Assembly (NCBI GenBank): GCA_958450325.1
Contig: OY288253.1
Location: forward strand, 62,558,266-62,622,265
Source: Agrostemma githago
Lineage: Eukaryota > Streptophyta > Magnoliopsida > Caryophyllales > Caryophyllaceae
DNA length: 64,000 nt
Reading direction: 5' to 3'
Position numbers and translations under genes: made by a program. This document shows, in pieces, positions 1 to 11,299 of the stretch. The notes beneath the pieces are model-generated. The model was given only the letters and a program-made list of their open reading frames with translations, did no database searches and was not told the DNA's origin. Within the stretch, counting starts at the first letter, position 1. Each line of letters begins with the position of its first letter.

Positions 1-213
1 ATTTCTCCATCAGCTGTGAAGTCTACTCAAAGTTCAAAAGCCAATGAGGAGCCCATTGGGTCGTCGAGTGCAAAAGAAGAGCACGTGCTGGACCATGAAG
101 CAGAACTGGCAAAGCTGGAGTCAGAATTTGGGAACGTGGGTCACAATTACACATCTGAAGAGATAGGTGGCTGGGAATTCGATGAGCTTGAAAAAGAACT
201 GGCAGACAAGTGA
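1..213 (+). CDS. 3' end of an unidentified host protein-coding gene
   Basis: An open frame runs from the first base of the window to TGA at 211-213, giving about 70 residues of a C-terminus; the gene start lies outside the window. The peptide is hydrophilic and acidic, rich in Ser, Glu and Lys, and ends in a Trp-containing acidic helix-like stretch (GWEFDELEKELADK). No domain is recognised. Position 16 is GTG within the frame and is not a likely start. The stop overlaps a good splice donor (GTGAGT from 210), so the frame could instead be exon sequence leading into an intron. Codon use and complexity are unlike the AT-rich transposon sequence to the right, which supports a real host exon. Confidence 0.6.
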   Translation: MSPSAVKSTQSSKANEEPIGSSSAKEEHVLDHEAELAKLESEFGNVGHNYTSEEIGGWEFDELEKELADK

Positions 214-711
214 GTATATGTTTGTGAAATTCATACGTCGGCCCATCTGCTGTAGAACCATAATTCGCTTGTTTTAATGCCCATGGTGTCTCTGTATGAC
301 ATTCATTTTCATTCAAGGGGAACTGCTCTGTGGCATGTACATGTAAACTAGAGTGGTTTTGCTGTAAATGTATGTGAATTACCATGCGTCTGTTATCGTC
401 ACCAGTATTGTACCATTGAAGAGCAGATCCTTGTTCTAACATCTGTGCTGATCTACCGTGCTAGGTCTATCATGTGGTTTCTTATTTTCTGTTAACCCCC
501 TTCCGGTTGTAAAATCCCTTTCAGCTCATCGGAAGCTTGGTATGCCAAGCTCTGTTCTATAGGTGTACATTTGCATTTAGAACCAAGTGTTTGTAAAAGG
601 AAATTTATTGGGTTGCGGATTGTTTTAGGAAGCTGGTCCTTTTTATTTCACTAGTTGCAGACTGCGCTAAGCGTGAGGGTGTGGTGTAGAGCGTTTGTTC
701 CAATGGTGTAC
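214..711 (+). other. Probable 3' UTR and downstream flank of the first gene
   Basis: The stretch is T-rich, non-coding and low in repeats, as expected for a plant 3' UTR. It ends at the target site of LINE A. If the GTGAGT at 210 is a used donor, the first part would be intron instead. No clear polyadenylation signal can be assigned. Confidence 0.4.
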
Positions 712-750
712 ATCATACTTTTTTTTTTTGCCAACATTCTAAAACCCATC

Positions 751-3700
751 CTAACACCTACGCATCTGCATTGCTGCTCGATTATGAGCACAAGTATTAA
801 GATTTTGAGATGAATACTTAATAAATAAACAATGAAAGAAAACCGATTCAGCATGAAAACTCGGAATAATGTCTTTGATGGAGTGATGATATTCCTCGAT
901 ATCCACCAACTGATAGTCTGATACACCAGTTGTAGGCAATCCATCTGTTAAATGAAAGATACCGTTGTCCTTTGCCCACCTTATTACCTTGATAGCGGCT
1001 AAAGTTTCAGCTTGAAGAGCTGATTCTGCAACAAATGAATCAGAACCAGTCATCACATATCCATCATCATTATCCCTAATAATCCATCCAGCAGACGCTT
1101 GCCTGGTGTTCATCCATCTTGCGTCAACATTCATCACAGTAGTCATACAATGTTGATTTTTCTACCTCGGTATAATTAACTTGACTTCGTTCGAGTTCCT
1201 AATTGAGGTTCTTTTATTCTCCATATCCGACACTTCCTCCCTACTCATACACTCCTTCCCTCTTCTGTTCTTCATTTCCTCCCGGGTGTCCTTCAGGAAG
1301 TGGAGAGATTTTTGATGTCTTGCTAAAAGTCCAGAGACAAGATTTGCTTCCCCTTTAAATATAATGCTATTTCTGAGAAGCCAAATATTGTACAAGATAT
1401 TAATGAAATGAAATAGTCCAATCCACATATCATCCTGCTTGAAAAGTTGTGTAGTATGCTTCATGAGCCAATCCCGAAATTCCATTCTGCCATCATTCTG
1501 TACGTTCCTATAGAAAGCAGCAGTCTGCCAGAGCTGTCTACTAACCGAACAATCTCGAAAGAGATGCGCAGGAGTTTCCAGATTTTGTGACACTGCTAAG
1601 TCTGAGTCCTCAATCCCCTCCCCCTTAAAACACAGGACACAATGCTACAGCTCCGTTAGTTTCATTTTCACCCTTTCCATCCCTAACAGAATAGAATTAG
1701 TCATAATTTTCCAATAGAAAATCTTCCACGAAGCAGGCCCTGTGAGTTTCCACAAAACCTTCTTATAAAACATTGGAAAATTCTTAATCACATTTTTCGC
1801 CTTCTGAGAACAATCACTCAAGTCCATCTCCAATTGAAGTAATTCATAATAGCCACGCTTAACACTATACTCCCCTGTTCCTGTTTTTGCCCAATAACAA
1901 CGATTTTCCTTTGACGCCGTGCCCAATGGAATAACTTCTATTTTAGTACACCAGTCGTTAGAAAAAATCGTTGCAATCTTCTCCCTATTCCACTGGTTTT
2001 CCGTCGTAACAAGGTCCTTAATTTTCTAGTTACTGGCATCAAGAGATGAATCATCAATGTTTACTCCCGACTTAATAACTGGAATACTTCCAATCTTCCA
2101 TCTTAGTCCATGATTCAGTGTTTCCCTACCTCTAACAATCCCCATCCAAGCCTTAGATCTCGAACATTTCCGCCCACCTTTTCTGAATTCCTCATAGTTT
2201 CTGAATTGCCCGTACTTCCCGGTAAACACTTTACTAACCAACAATTCCGTTTTCTGAATAATTCTCCATGCATTTTTTTGCTAATAGCGCTTTGTCGTTG
2301 GTCAAAGAAATATTCCTAATTCCAAGTCCACTAATATTCTTAGGTAGACTGAGAAATTTAATCGATTTCCAATGCAACGTTCTCCACGATTTATTACCAG
2401 CCCACCAGAAATGAGAAAACAAAATGTTAGCTTTATTCGCCACACTTGTCGGTATACTAAATACCGACAGAAAGTAACTTGAAAGGTTGGCAAGAACCGA
2501 GTGAATCAATGTTAGACGACCAACAGGGGATAGAAGAACGCCATTCCACGATCCAATTCTTCTTAAAGTCAAATCAAAAATCCTTCTAGCTAAATTTCTT
2601 GAATTTGTATCACTTATATCTAGAATCCCCAAATATTTCCCCAAATTTGCACAAGGTCTTACCTTAAAAAGTTTAAGACTATCCCTAACCACCCTTATAT
2701 TGCAGTTAGGACTGAAAACCATTGCCGACTTCTCCTTGATGATCCTTTGTCCAGATAATTCACAGTATTTCTCTAAAACGACATGAAAATTGGCTATATT
2801 ACCCGCCACTCCTTTTAAGAAGAAGATTGAGTCATCAGCAAAGAAGAGATGGGAGACAACCGGTGTCTGTTTGGCCACTCTAATTCCTTGTATCTCCTTA
2901 GTGAGCCCACCCTTCACTAGATTTCTTGATAAAAAAACCCGTGCAAATACAAACAGATATGGAGAAAGCGGATCTTCCTGTCTTAGTCCGCAGTTTAGTT
3001 TAAAAAATTGAAGTGGTGCCCCATTGATAAGAATTGCGTAGGAAACCGTAGTAACGCAATCCATAATCAACTCCACAAATCGACATGGAAAACCTAAGCA
3101 AATTAACGCACACTTTAGGAAGTTCCAATCAATTCTATCGTACGCCTTGCTCATGTCGGCTTTGAAAGCAATTTCTCCAATTCTCTGTCTTTTGTGTATT
3201 TAACTTATGCATACACTCATCAACTATTAAAATATTATCCAGAATAGATCTCCCTGGGACGAAGGCTTTTTGATATTCTCCTATTGTTCGAGTCACCAGA
3301 CCTTTCATACGATTAGCAATGCACTTCATAATAATCTTCATAATCACATTACAGAGGCTAATAGGTCGAAAATGCTCCACCTTCTCAGGACAATCCATTT
3401 TTGGAATAAGGGTAATGAAGGTTCTATTCATTTCTTTTAGAACAAATCCAGAATTAAGGCAAGCGCAAACAACTTCTGTAATATCATGATTTATGTATTT
3501 CCAACATCTCTTATAAAACTCTGTCGATATACCATCAGGCCCTCGAGATTTAAGATCCCCTAATTGAAATACTGCAGCTTGAACTTCTTTCGCTGTGAAC
3601 TCCTTCGCCAGTTTATCCTTATCCTCCTCACAGATACTCCCCTCCAATGGACTGACAAACCTTTGGTTTTGTTGATAAAAAGCCTCGAAATCCTTTCTTT

Positions 3701-4511
3701 GCTCATCGACTTTAAATATGTTTTTAAAAAATTCCTTAAAAGTATGTCTTATAAGATCAATATTCTGAGTCCATGATCCATCTTGTCTTTTAATACTCAG
3801 AATAAAGTTACGACTCCTTCTACCTTTGACACTATTAAAGAAATATCTCGTACAAATGTCTCCTTCAGTAACTTTCGCCCTTTATTTCCAATAAAGCGCC
3901 GCAGCCTTCGAAAATTCCTTAAACCTCTCGTGTGTTCTGTCGTATTCACCCTCACTACCTTCTTCAAACATTTTTTCTAATTCCGCTGCTAGATCAGTAT
4001 CGAAATCATCCCAATTCTTCCTCCATTCATATTTCTTATTCAAGGTCCATCTCATAAGCTGCTGTTTGACAATTTCTAACTTTCTCATAACTCTAAATCC
4101 TTTAGAGCCCTTGATTTCCTTTCTTCAATTATTTTTAACCACCTCAATTCCTTCATCCATATTAAGGCTCCAAGCTTCCAATTTATAAGGCCTTCTTCTT
4201 TTATCATACACTAGATTACTGTTAAATATAATGGGTGCATGGTCCGAGAGTTGAATTGGGAGGTGAGTAACACCGGAGTCCGGGTAAAGCTGTAACCAGT
4301 TATTTGAGGCGCAAGCCTTGTCAATCCTTTCAAAAACCCGATCCACTCCCCTTTTGTTATTGCACCAAGTAAATCTTGATCCTTTAAACGGTACGTCTAT
4401 CAACTCATGGTCCAGCATCCATAGGCAAAACGATTCCATCCCAGGAATCCTTCTACTTGATCCTCTAATTGGTCGACTTGATTAAAGTCTTCAATCATCA
4501 TGAAAGGATAT
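751..4511 (-). pseudogene. LINE A ORF2, main part: endonuclease C-terminus, reverse transcriptase, zf-RVT, RNase H
   Basis: Reading leftward on the minus strand: the endonuclease C-terminus (4511-4125) holds the SDHAPI motif with its catalytic His. A linker follows (4088-3660), then the reverse transcriptase (3647-2234) with RGPDGIS, LIPK, RPISLCN, SKAYDRIDW and the active site FFADDS, then LINE thumb sequence. The zf-RVT region (1926-1162) is next, and last an RVT_3-type RNase H (1146-751) starting MNVDARW with AGWIIRD. Breaks: a frameshift near 3150-3185 between the RT halves, stops near 3890 and 1645, and others. The GDFN endonuclease motif reads EDFN here. The protein would nick DNA and reverse-transcribe LINE RNA at the target; it is certainly defective. 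Confidence 0.9.
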
Positions 4512-4960
4512 TGTGAACCATAAAATTTGACCCTGCGATAATATAATAACAGGAACAAAAATAATACGGATACAATAAATTTTATTATTGAAAGATTGTG
4601 GGTATTACAATTTCCGTAACTCTCTTGATTCCAACTCTAGGATTTTTTGTGTGGTTTGGTATTTGGTGCAGTTCGTAGGTCTTATCGACTTATTTACGAA
4701 CTGGATACCGCATTAGGATAGTTTTCCCTACAATTTGGTAGCAGGGAGGAGAGGCGACTTTTTTGTGTGGCTTCGACCTCTTCTCAAACCCTAAACACAG
4801 ATTCCAATTTATAGTTGAAATCTGTCTTACATAATAAGAAAAGTATATAAGCATATTCTTTGGTATCTGGAGATATTTATTTTATATGAAAATATCTTCA
4901 GATATCAACAAATATGGAACAAAATATCGAACACCAAAATATAAAATTTCGGTGTCTACA

Positions 4961-4975
4961 GATGCCCCCTCGAGA
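4961..4975 (-). other. Polypurine tract of the TRIM-like element
   Basis: On the minus strand CTCGAGGGGGCATC directly precedes the left LTR start TGTAGACACC. This places the 3' LTR at the left and sets the minus orientation. Confidence 0.65.
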
Positions 4976-5291
4976 CTTGTTGTAGAGACTTCGAAATCGG
5001 TTGCAACTTTTGTAAAACATAAAATTTCGCACCTGCGATAATTAAATAACAGATACAAAATAATATGAAACAAGAGTTTTTATTTGATAACCGAAAGATT
5101 GCGTGTTACAACTTTCGTGGATCTCTTGATTCCAATCTCGAAGGATATGTTTTTTTTATAGTACTACGGAGGTCTTATCGACTTAGATCCGTAGGGGGAA
5201 GATGGGGTCTTCTTGGTGACTTATTCCATTTACCTACAATTAATTTGGTAGTAGGATGATGAGGTCGTGTATGAGACTTATTCCATCTGAT

Positions 5292-6786
5292 TGACAGGGA
5301 TAGTCGTATCCCTAATCAAAGATACCCTAAGGACACCAACTAATGTAGATAGCGAAGTCAGGGGTCGAACCACAAGGAGATGAGAATTCAATTGTTTATC
5401 CTAAGAATTAGATTCTAGATTATGGGTCACAATTGGTTGGTTTGGTAAGTAGAAACTAAATAACTAAAACGGAATAACAAGAAGGGAAAAGTCTAGGGTC
5501 TCAGGTTCACTACGAATATTAGTCGGGTCAGGGAGTCAACTAACAGGTCAATAATCGAACTACCTAAGGTGCAAGTCCGGTCGGTACAATACAACCTTTA
5601 GATCTAAACTTAACCTGCGGTCGCTAGCATTAAGTCAGTCTACCCGAATTATTGTGGCCTAATTAGTTCTTAACCCGGTCGGTGAAAAACCCTACTTGCT
5701 ATGCTAATTAATTGAATTATGCATCAGACAATCAATCAGATTTAAGACGATAAACAAGCGATAGTTCATGCGATTAACAACTAATCAATCAATTATAATC
5801 CCTCCTAACATGCATAGATCCCCTTAACCCTAGATGAGAAATTAGCTACGCATAATAAAACTAATCAGACAAGAAAGAAAGAAATCGAATCTAAACATAT
5901 CAAGATGAATTAACAATCAATTGAAGGAAATAATAATACAAGAACAATAAATAAAGATGAATTTAAAGAGAATTGAAATTTAATACCGAATGATGAAGGA
6001 AATTGTAAAGATCTCTTGGTAGGTAAACTAAACTATGAAAACTGAATAATGAAAAGTGTGTAAAAGAAGGTAAAAGAAAGTGTGTAAAAAAAAGTGTCTG
6101 ACACAAGTCAGGAAAATTGATTTTAAAGAGTAGCAGTTGGACTTGAAAATAGGCCCAAATTCTAAGTTGAAACAAGAATGAAGCGAGGCCCGGTTTGGTT
6201 GCACTCGATCGAGTGCCTGATGACACTCTATCGAGTGACCCTCTAAAATATGGGCAGAGAGCTTCACGGAGTGGCACTCGATCGAGTGTAGTAGGGGCAC
6301 TCGATCGAGTAGCGCTGTAGATCACAGCATCGCGTGCTCGACTTCAAACGAGTGTCATTTCTTTGTTACTTGTTCAAATTAGACGTGCGATATATCGTTG
6401 GAAAGATAAGATCAAGAGGTTTCCAACGCCACCTGAATCACCCTGATTGGAATTGTAGAACTCAAGATATAAACGTTTGAAGTTGACCCTTGTGTAGGCG
6501 ATCATTCTTTCATCTCATTTGGTGTCTTTTCCTTCTTTGATATTTGTTTCTTCGTGTATTCCGCATCTTCTTCCTTCGATTCCGTGCTTAGGTGTAAATT
6601 CTTCAATTGTCGATTCCATATTGCTCCGATTAGCTCCAAATGCATCCAAATCTACAAAATACACACAAATACGAAAGTATCGACATTCAAAGTATTTATT
6701 TCATCATTATTAACGAGTTAAGCACAAAAACTGAGATAAAACTAACAACTTGGGGATGGGAATATGTATATAAATAACACTCATCA
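5292..6786 (-). repeat. Element B 3' LTR (complete, about 1.5 kb)
   Basis: TG...CA ends and a second copy of its right half at 9600-10382 define it. It contains four copies of the inverted repeat ACTCGATCGAGT or one-base variants between 6201 and 6310 (see findings). No protein-coding sequence is seen. Confidence 0.85.
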
Positions 6787-6801
6787 AACTCCCCCAAACC
6801 G
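6787..6801 (-). other. Element B polypurine tract
   Basis: On the minus strand the tract GGTTTGGGGGAGTT lies directly against the LTR start TGATGAGTG. The same arrangement occurs in element C at 39709-39722. Confidence 0.75.
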
Positions 6802-8467
6802 AACCTTTCTTGTCCTCAAGCAAACCACACATATAAATACAAGAGAGGACAAGTGATGTGAAGCACGACTAAGAGCAAGCTTACAATCATTCTACTAAAA
6901 ATCGGCTCAAGTCGGTTAGAAAACACGCAATGCCAAAAATATAACTAAATCAATAATCATGCCTTAAATGAGCAATTGTTTGCCAACCTTTCAATCTTGC
7001 AAGACCATCAATGTCGGACTTCCTCGCGGTTATCGCTCAACACTCATAAGAACGGGTGAGTATATAAATGTGAAGATAAGAAAGAATAAGAACACTCACT
7101 CGACTTATGAAACATGCATGCAATCGAATATGAAATCAATCTCCCCAATCAAATACGTGTTCTACCAATCAGGACCATAGTACATGCCAAGGACTTACAA
7201 AGGGTGGCTAATATGTGAGGGAATAAATGGATTGTGCTTAAAGCACGTATGAAAATGTGGAGCTAAAATCGGGCCCAATCGCAGCTACACAATAAAAATT
7301 ATCCATCAAAAACCCCAACAAATAACGTCGAACCACCAACTAGAGATATAAATTCAAGATTAGGTGTAAGAGTGAATTCTGTTCATCATCACAATTAATC
7401 TCTAGTTTCAATCTTTTCAACCATTCCCCGAAATATTACAAGAAGCATATATTTCATCTTTTTTTTTTCTTTCTTTTCAATTCATTTTCTTTTCTTATCA
7501 ACGCTTCTATTTTTTCAAATTTTGAATAGGGGGAAGGCGAGTACAAAGTCGCATCAACGATATTACACACTAAGTCCAAAAGATGCAGAAATCTCCAAAC
7601 ATGACCAAATAGTGAAGTAATTCCAATTAAGTTCACTGCGATTGTCCCGACAGGGTAGGCTATTCTGGGTTGTAGCTAAATAATGTAGGCGGTAAAAATA
7701 GGCTTACAATAGCTGAAATGGGCTAAACAAAGGTAAACGACCTAAATCTACAAAGTAGTAAAAATGGGTCATTTTTAGCTATGTGAAGCTCATCAAAAAC
7801 AAAAATTGCCTTTCCTCATGTACCTCATCCTCAAACCAAACACGTATTCAATATCAAGAGATGAACGTCATATTTATGCAAATTGATGTTACACATTTCA
7901 CAAGGAGAAAACCACTTAATTCCTAAATAATAATGAGACCAGTTATGAATGTTACTGACCTAGGAAGCTCTAAATTCTCAGAATTTTGTGGCTTGCCGAC
8001 AAGTGGTCAAATTTACTCATTTGGCAATTAAAAGTTCAAATAGGCATATCATATCAATTTAATCAAATCTCAAGACAAAACACGTTTTCAGGCACGAAGT
8101 AAGCCGAAAATTAGGAGAAATCATGTTAAGAGCATTATCATCATCGCCGTTTTGCATGCTTCACATCAGACACACACAAAAACACACAAAAAGTTAAAAT
8201 ATTTTTGAATTTTTCTGATTTTTCAATTTTATTTTTTTGGATTTTTAGATTTTTTTTTTTGAAAGTGGTAAAACACACGACATCAAATAAAACACACAAA
8301 AGCACACAAACTCTCCCTCAAACCTAAATGTTACAATGTTCTCAATGTGACTGTACAGCAGATAAAAACAGGAAATCCACAGTCAATCATAAGGACAACG
8401 TAACCTAGGGGAAGATAAAAATCTAAGAAATCGAATAAAAAAAAGCCAATAAAAAAATGGAAGGAAA
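6802..8467 (-). other. Element B internal non-coding region
   Basis: There is no supported ORF. The stretch 6802 to about 8170 is homologous to element C 39723-41108, with shared islands such as the sequence around 7130-7230 and 40070-40170. Non-coding sequence is thus conserved between the PPT and the ORF of this family. AT-rich tracts lie at 7459-7500 and 8180-8270. Confidence 0.7.
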
Positions 8468-9451
8468 CTACCGTATACACAAAATAGCTCCCCCAAACCA
8501 GCTGCAAAGTGGGGGTTCGTCTTGTACATCAGTTCTCCACAAAAGACCGTGATCAAAACAGCTTAAAGCTCTCAGGAGTAGATGAAACATCTGCGCATGT
8601 GCTACACAAAAGCATAAGTAGCACCAAGATATAAAGAATACGAACAGAAACAAAGTCAATGATTGTCTTAGCCTATCAGACGAGCTAGACCAATCCTCAG
8701 CATGGTGGTCATAGTGCATAAGAAGAGTAAGAATGTTAATAGGCGGCTCGTAAGACAAGACATACACATCAAATATCTCAGATTCACTCCAAGGCTTATC
8801 ATCGGGTATAGATTGCATAAAAGAAGAGTTAGAACTCCTAAGACTACTCAAAGGATCAATCTTACCGATCTCCGTGAAAGAATTATCACAATCCTCCCCA
8901 CTAATCATAAGCTCAAACAAAGGGTCAAGAGAAATATAATCAAGACAATCAATAGTTGGAAGCGGGTCGTCCTCAATATAAGGGAAAAACTCAAATGTCT
9001 CTAAAATTGGTGTTTCAAAGAAATCATTCTCGCTATCCAATGTAGCCACACCTCTTCCACTCAAGGAATCGTCAAAAAGTGTATTCTTCTCTTCCCTTTC
9101 ATTTTTCCTCTCAAGCTTAAGATCCTCTCTTTTGTTCAATTCTGTCTCCAAAACCTCATAATTGACATTAAATGACACTCTCTCAAAATCACACAAATCA
9201 AAATCGTTAATGTTATCCTCAATTAAAAGAGCATCATTCAGAGCATCCAAACACACGTTTTCCTCAAAAAACACACATTCTAACTCACAGTCATTCATGG
9301 CGGTCTGGTGATCTTGAATAGATTGAACATTATACTCATCATAATCATCATCATCATCAATTATGTTCACAAGAGATGGAGATGGAACACTTACCTGGAA
9401 GTTCTTCACTACTTCCATAGGCGTACCCGGTTGACTTTGTTGCTCTTGCAT
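8468..9451 (-). CDS. Element B ORF of unknown function, acidic with C-terminal hydrophobic segment
   Basis: This 327-codon ORF is the longest intact ORF of element B. The N-terminal part is very acidic (a run of Asp at about residues 32-36, many Glu and Asp through the middle). Residues about 265-284 form a strongly hydrophobic stretch (LTLFLFVFFISWCYLCFCVA) that could span a membrane, followed by a Cys-containing tail with CSWFGG. The upstream minus-strand sequence 9452-9599 reads as a gag tail (DSQIAQL), and a one-base frameshift near 9450 separates it from this ORF, so the ORF may be the 3' part of a gag-like protein. I recognise no catalytic motif. Annotated as hypothetical; the first Met may not be the original start. 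Confidence 0.55.
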   Translation of the reverse strand: MQEQQSQPGTPMEVVKNFQVSVPSPSLVNIIDDDDDYDEYNVQSIQDHQTAMNDCELECVFFEENVCLDALNDALLIEDNINDFDLCDFERVSFNVNYEVLETELNKREDLKLERKNEREEKNTLFDDSLSGRGVATLDSENDFFETPILETFEFFPYIEDDPLPTIDCLDYISLDPLFELMISGEDCDNSFTEIGKIDPLSSLRSSNSSFMQSIPDDKPWSESEIFDVYVLSYEPPINILTLLMHYDHHAEDWSSSSDRLRQSLTLFLFVFFISWCYLCFCVAHAQMFHLLLRALSCFDHGLLWRTDVQDEPPLCSWFGGAILCIR

Positions 9452-9599
9452 TGGCTTGATAATTGGGCAATTTGACTGTCCAAGATTTCATAATGATCTA
9501 GTAACTAGCCTATTTGAGTATCTTGCTTTTGTTGAGCTTGCACGAATTGCAGCAACAAAGCCTCGATTTCCGCCTTGTCATTTTTCCGCCTCAACTCTA
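9452..9599 (-). pseudogene. Remnant of gag C-terminus joined to truncated LTR of element B
   Basis: On the minus strand the frame reads a Lys/Glu-rich helix with QAQQKQDTQ and then DSQIAQL, resembling the coiled-coil end of Athila-type gag proteins, with in-frame stops. At about 9600 it switches abruptly to the middle of the LTR. The junction marks a deletion that removed the primer site, most of gag and all of pol. Confidence 0.5.
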
Positions 9600-10382
9600 A
9601 TTGTAAAGATCTCTAGGTAGGTAAACTAAACTATGAAAACTGAATAATGAAAAGTGTGTAAAAGAAGGTAAAATAAAGTGTGTAAAAAAAAGTGTGACAC
9701 AAGTCAGGAAAACTGATTTTAAAGAGTAGCAGTTGGACTTGAAAACAGGCCAAAATTCTAAGTTGAAACAAGAATGACGCGAGGCCCAGTTTGATTGCAC
9801 TCGATCGAGTGCCTGATGACACTCTATCGAGCGACCCTCCAAAATATGGGCAGAGAGCTTCACGGATTGGCACTCAATCGAGTGCAGTAGGGGAACTCGA
9901 TCGAGTAGCGCTGTAGATCACAGCATCGCGTGCTCGACTTCAAACGACTGTCATTTCTTCGTTACTTGTTCAAATTAAACGTGCGATATATCGTTGGAAA
10001 GTTAAGATCAAGAGCTTTCCAACGCCACCTGAATCACCCTGATTGAAATTATAGAACTCAAGATATGAACGTTTGAAGTTGACCCTTGTGTAGGCGATTA
10101 TTCTTTCATCTCATTTGGTGTCTTTTCCTTCTTTGATCTTTGTTTCTTCGTGTATTCCGCATCTTCTTCCTTCGATTCCGTGCTTAGGTGTAAATTCTTC
10201 AATTGTCGATTTCATATTGCTCCGATTAGCTCCAAATGCATCCAAATCTACAAAATACACACAAATACGGAAGTATCGACATTCAAAGTATATATTTCAT
10301 CATTATTAACGAGTTAAGCACAAAAAATGAGATAAAACTAACAATTTGGGGATGGGAATATGTATATAAATAACACTCATCA
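9600..10382 (-). repeat. Element B 5' LTR, truncated
   Basis: The sequence matches 6002-6786 closely along its length and ends at the same TATAAATAACACTCATCA terminus. The part equivalent to 5292-6001 is missing. Its inverted repeats (9797-9812 and 9871-9906) match those of the left LTR with point changes. Confidence 0.85.
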
Positions 10383-10413
10383 CTGACCTCCTCTAAACCT
10401 AGATACAAGACCC

Positions 10414-10423
10414 GTATTTATAG
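10414..10423 (-). promoter_or_regulatory. Putative TATA box in the right LTR of the TRIM-like element
   Basis: CTATAAATAC on the minus strand lies about 140 bp inside the upstream (5') LTR, a normal place for an LTR promoter. The left LTR has a diverged counterpart near 4813. Element B interrupts this LTR downstream of the box. Confidence 0.4.
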
Positions 10424-10563
10424 CCTAATATCTTAGACAGGAAGTTAAGAATATTCTACAGTATCCTAAGATATTATCACAATATTTTTTGATAATTATC
10501 TCTAAATACTAAAGATATTAGACATAAATAGATACCGAAATATAGAAAATTTTGGTGTCTACA

Positions 10564-10963
10564 GATACTGAAGGGAGTCAATCCATACCCATAAGCTCTC
10601 CCACACACCATCTCTCAATGAAATGTCAGGCTCACCATATACCAGGATCAGATATCTGGGGAAACCACTCATAACATTAGAAAGCAAAATAATGTAGTTG
10701 GGGCACACAAAAACACGCGTAAACACCGACGCTGCCTTCCAATCTACAAACAACCCTCCACTACTCCCCCTAGCATCCGACCCTTCATAATGAAGAAATT
10801 CAAACGGCCTACAAATATTAGCTACTATATTACTAGAACATTTCGTTTCAGAAAAGAAAATAAAATCAAAATTACTATTTCTAGATAGAAGCGCTCTAAT
10901 TTTAGGAATTGTAGGGTTGAGTGGATCCAAGAGTTCCATACAATTCCAAGCAAGTCCCATCAT
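10564..10963 (-). pseudogene. LINE A ORF2 N-terminus: endonuclease
   Basis: The first part of ORF2 starts MMGLAWNC, matching the WNC motif at the start of plant L1 apurinic-like endonucleases, and carries the catalytic Glu in SETK at about residue 40. It runs 133 residues to the insertion point of the TRIM-like element, then continues at 4511 on the same strand. Upstream lies ORF1 with a short intergenic spacer (about 10964-11299) that has stops in every frame. Confidence 0.85.
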
Positions 10964-11299
10964 TCTGAACCAGGAGATTGATCAGGCTCAATCTCCGCAA
11001 AGCCCAATTCCATGTTAAATAGAACCGACAGCCCAATGTCAAACCTTCCAACCCTTCATGCTTCTTCACTTCCCCTGGTTCTCTTTTTTGCCCTATAGCT
11101 ACTCCCATCAGACATATACAGTTCCTCATCTTCAACTCTCTCTTTAAAACTGCTCCCCAAACCTGGCTCAGAGCATGTCTTTCTCTTCCTCAACAAACCA
11201 ACATCTCTCCTCGAAACATCTGGAATTAAAGGCCTACTTGATTCTCCTTCACAGATTTGTGTGAAATGAACATTCAGAGCCTAAATTGGAACAATATTG

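Larger units (their letters stand above)
5292..10382 (-). mobile_element. Element B: non-autonomous Ty3/gypsy-type LTR retrotransposon, internally deleted
   Basis: A 5.1-kb element starts TGACAGGG and ends ACTCATCA, flanked by CTGAT (5287-5291) and CTGAC (10383-10387). It sits inside the right LTR of the TRIM-like element. The left LTR is 5292-6786. The right LTR is only 9600-10382, matching 6002-6786, so about 710 bp of it, plus the primer site and most coding sequence, are gone. The purine tract GGTTTGGGGGAGTT next to the left LTR gives minus orientation. The interior keeps the tail of gag and one long ORF of unknown function. Element C at 37419 is a diverged relative. Lineage is probably Ty3/gypsy (Athila-like gag tail), not proven. 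Confidence 0.8.
4512..10563 (-). mobile_element. Miniature (TRIM-like) or internally deleted LTR element inside LINE A ORF2
   Basis: The element starts TG and ends CA, flanked by GATAT (4507-4511) and GATAC (10564-10568), a 5-bp duplication with one C/T change. Excising it rejoins LINE A ORF2 from ...DSLQY to PFMMI at the endonuclease GDFN region. The left LTR is 4512-4960. The right LTR begins at 5011 and is split by element B (5011-5291 and 10388-10563). Both begin with matching TGTRAAMCATAAAATTT and end GGTGTCTACA. Only 50 bp (4961-5010) lie between the LTRs, including a purine tract on the minus strand, so it encodes nothing. The LTRs are clearly diverged, which indicates an old insertion. 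Confidence 0.8.
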
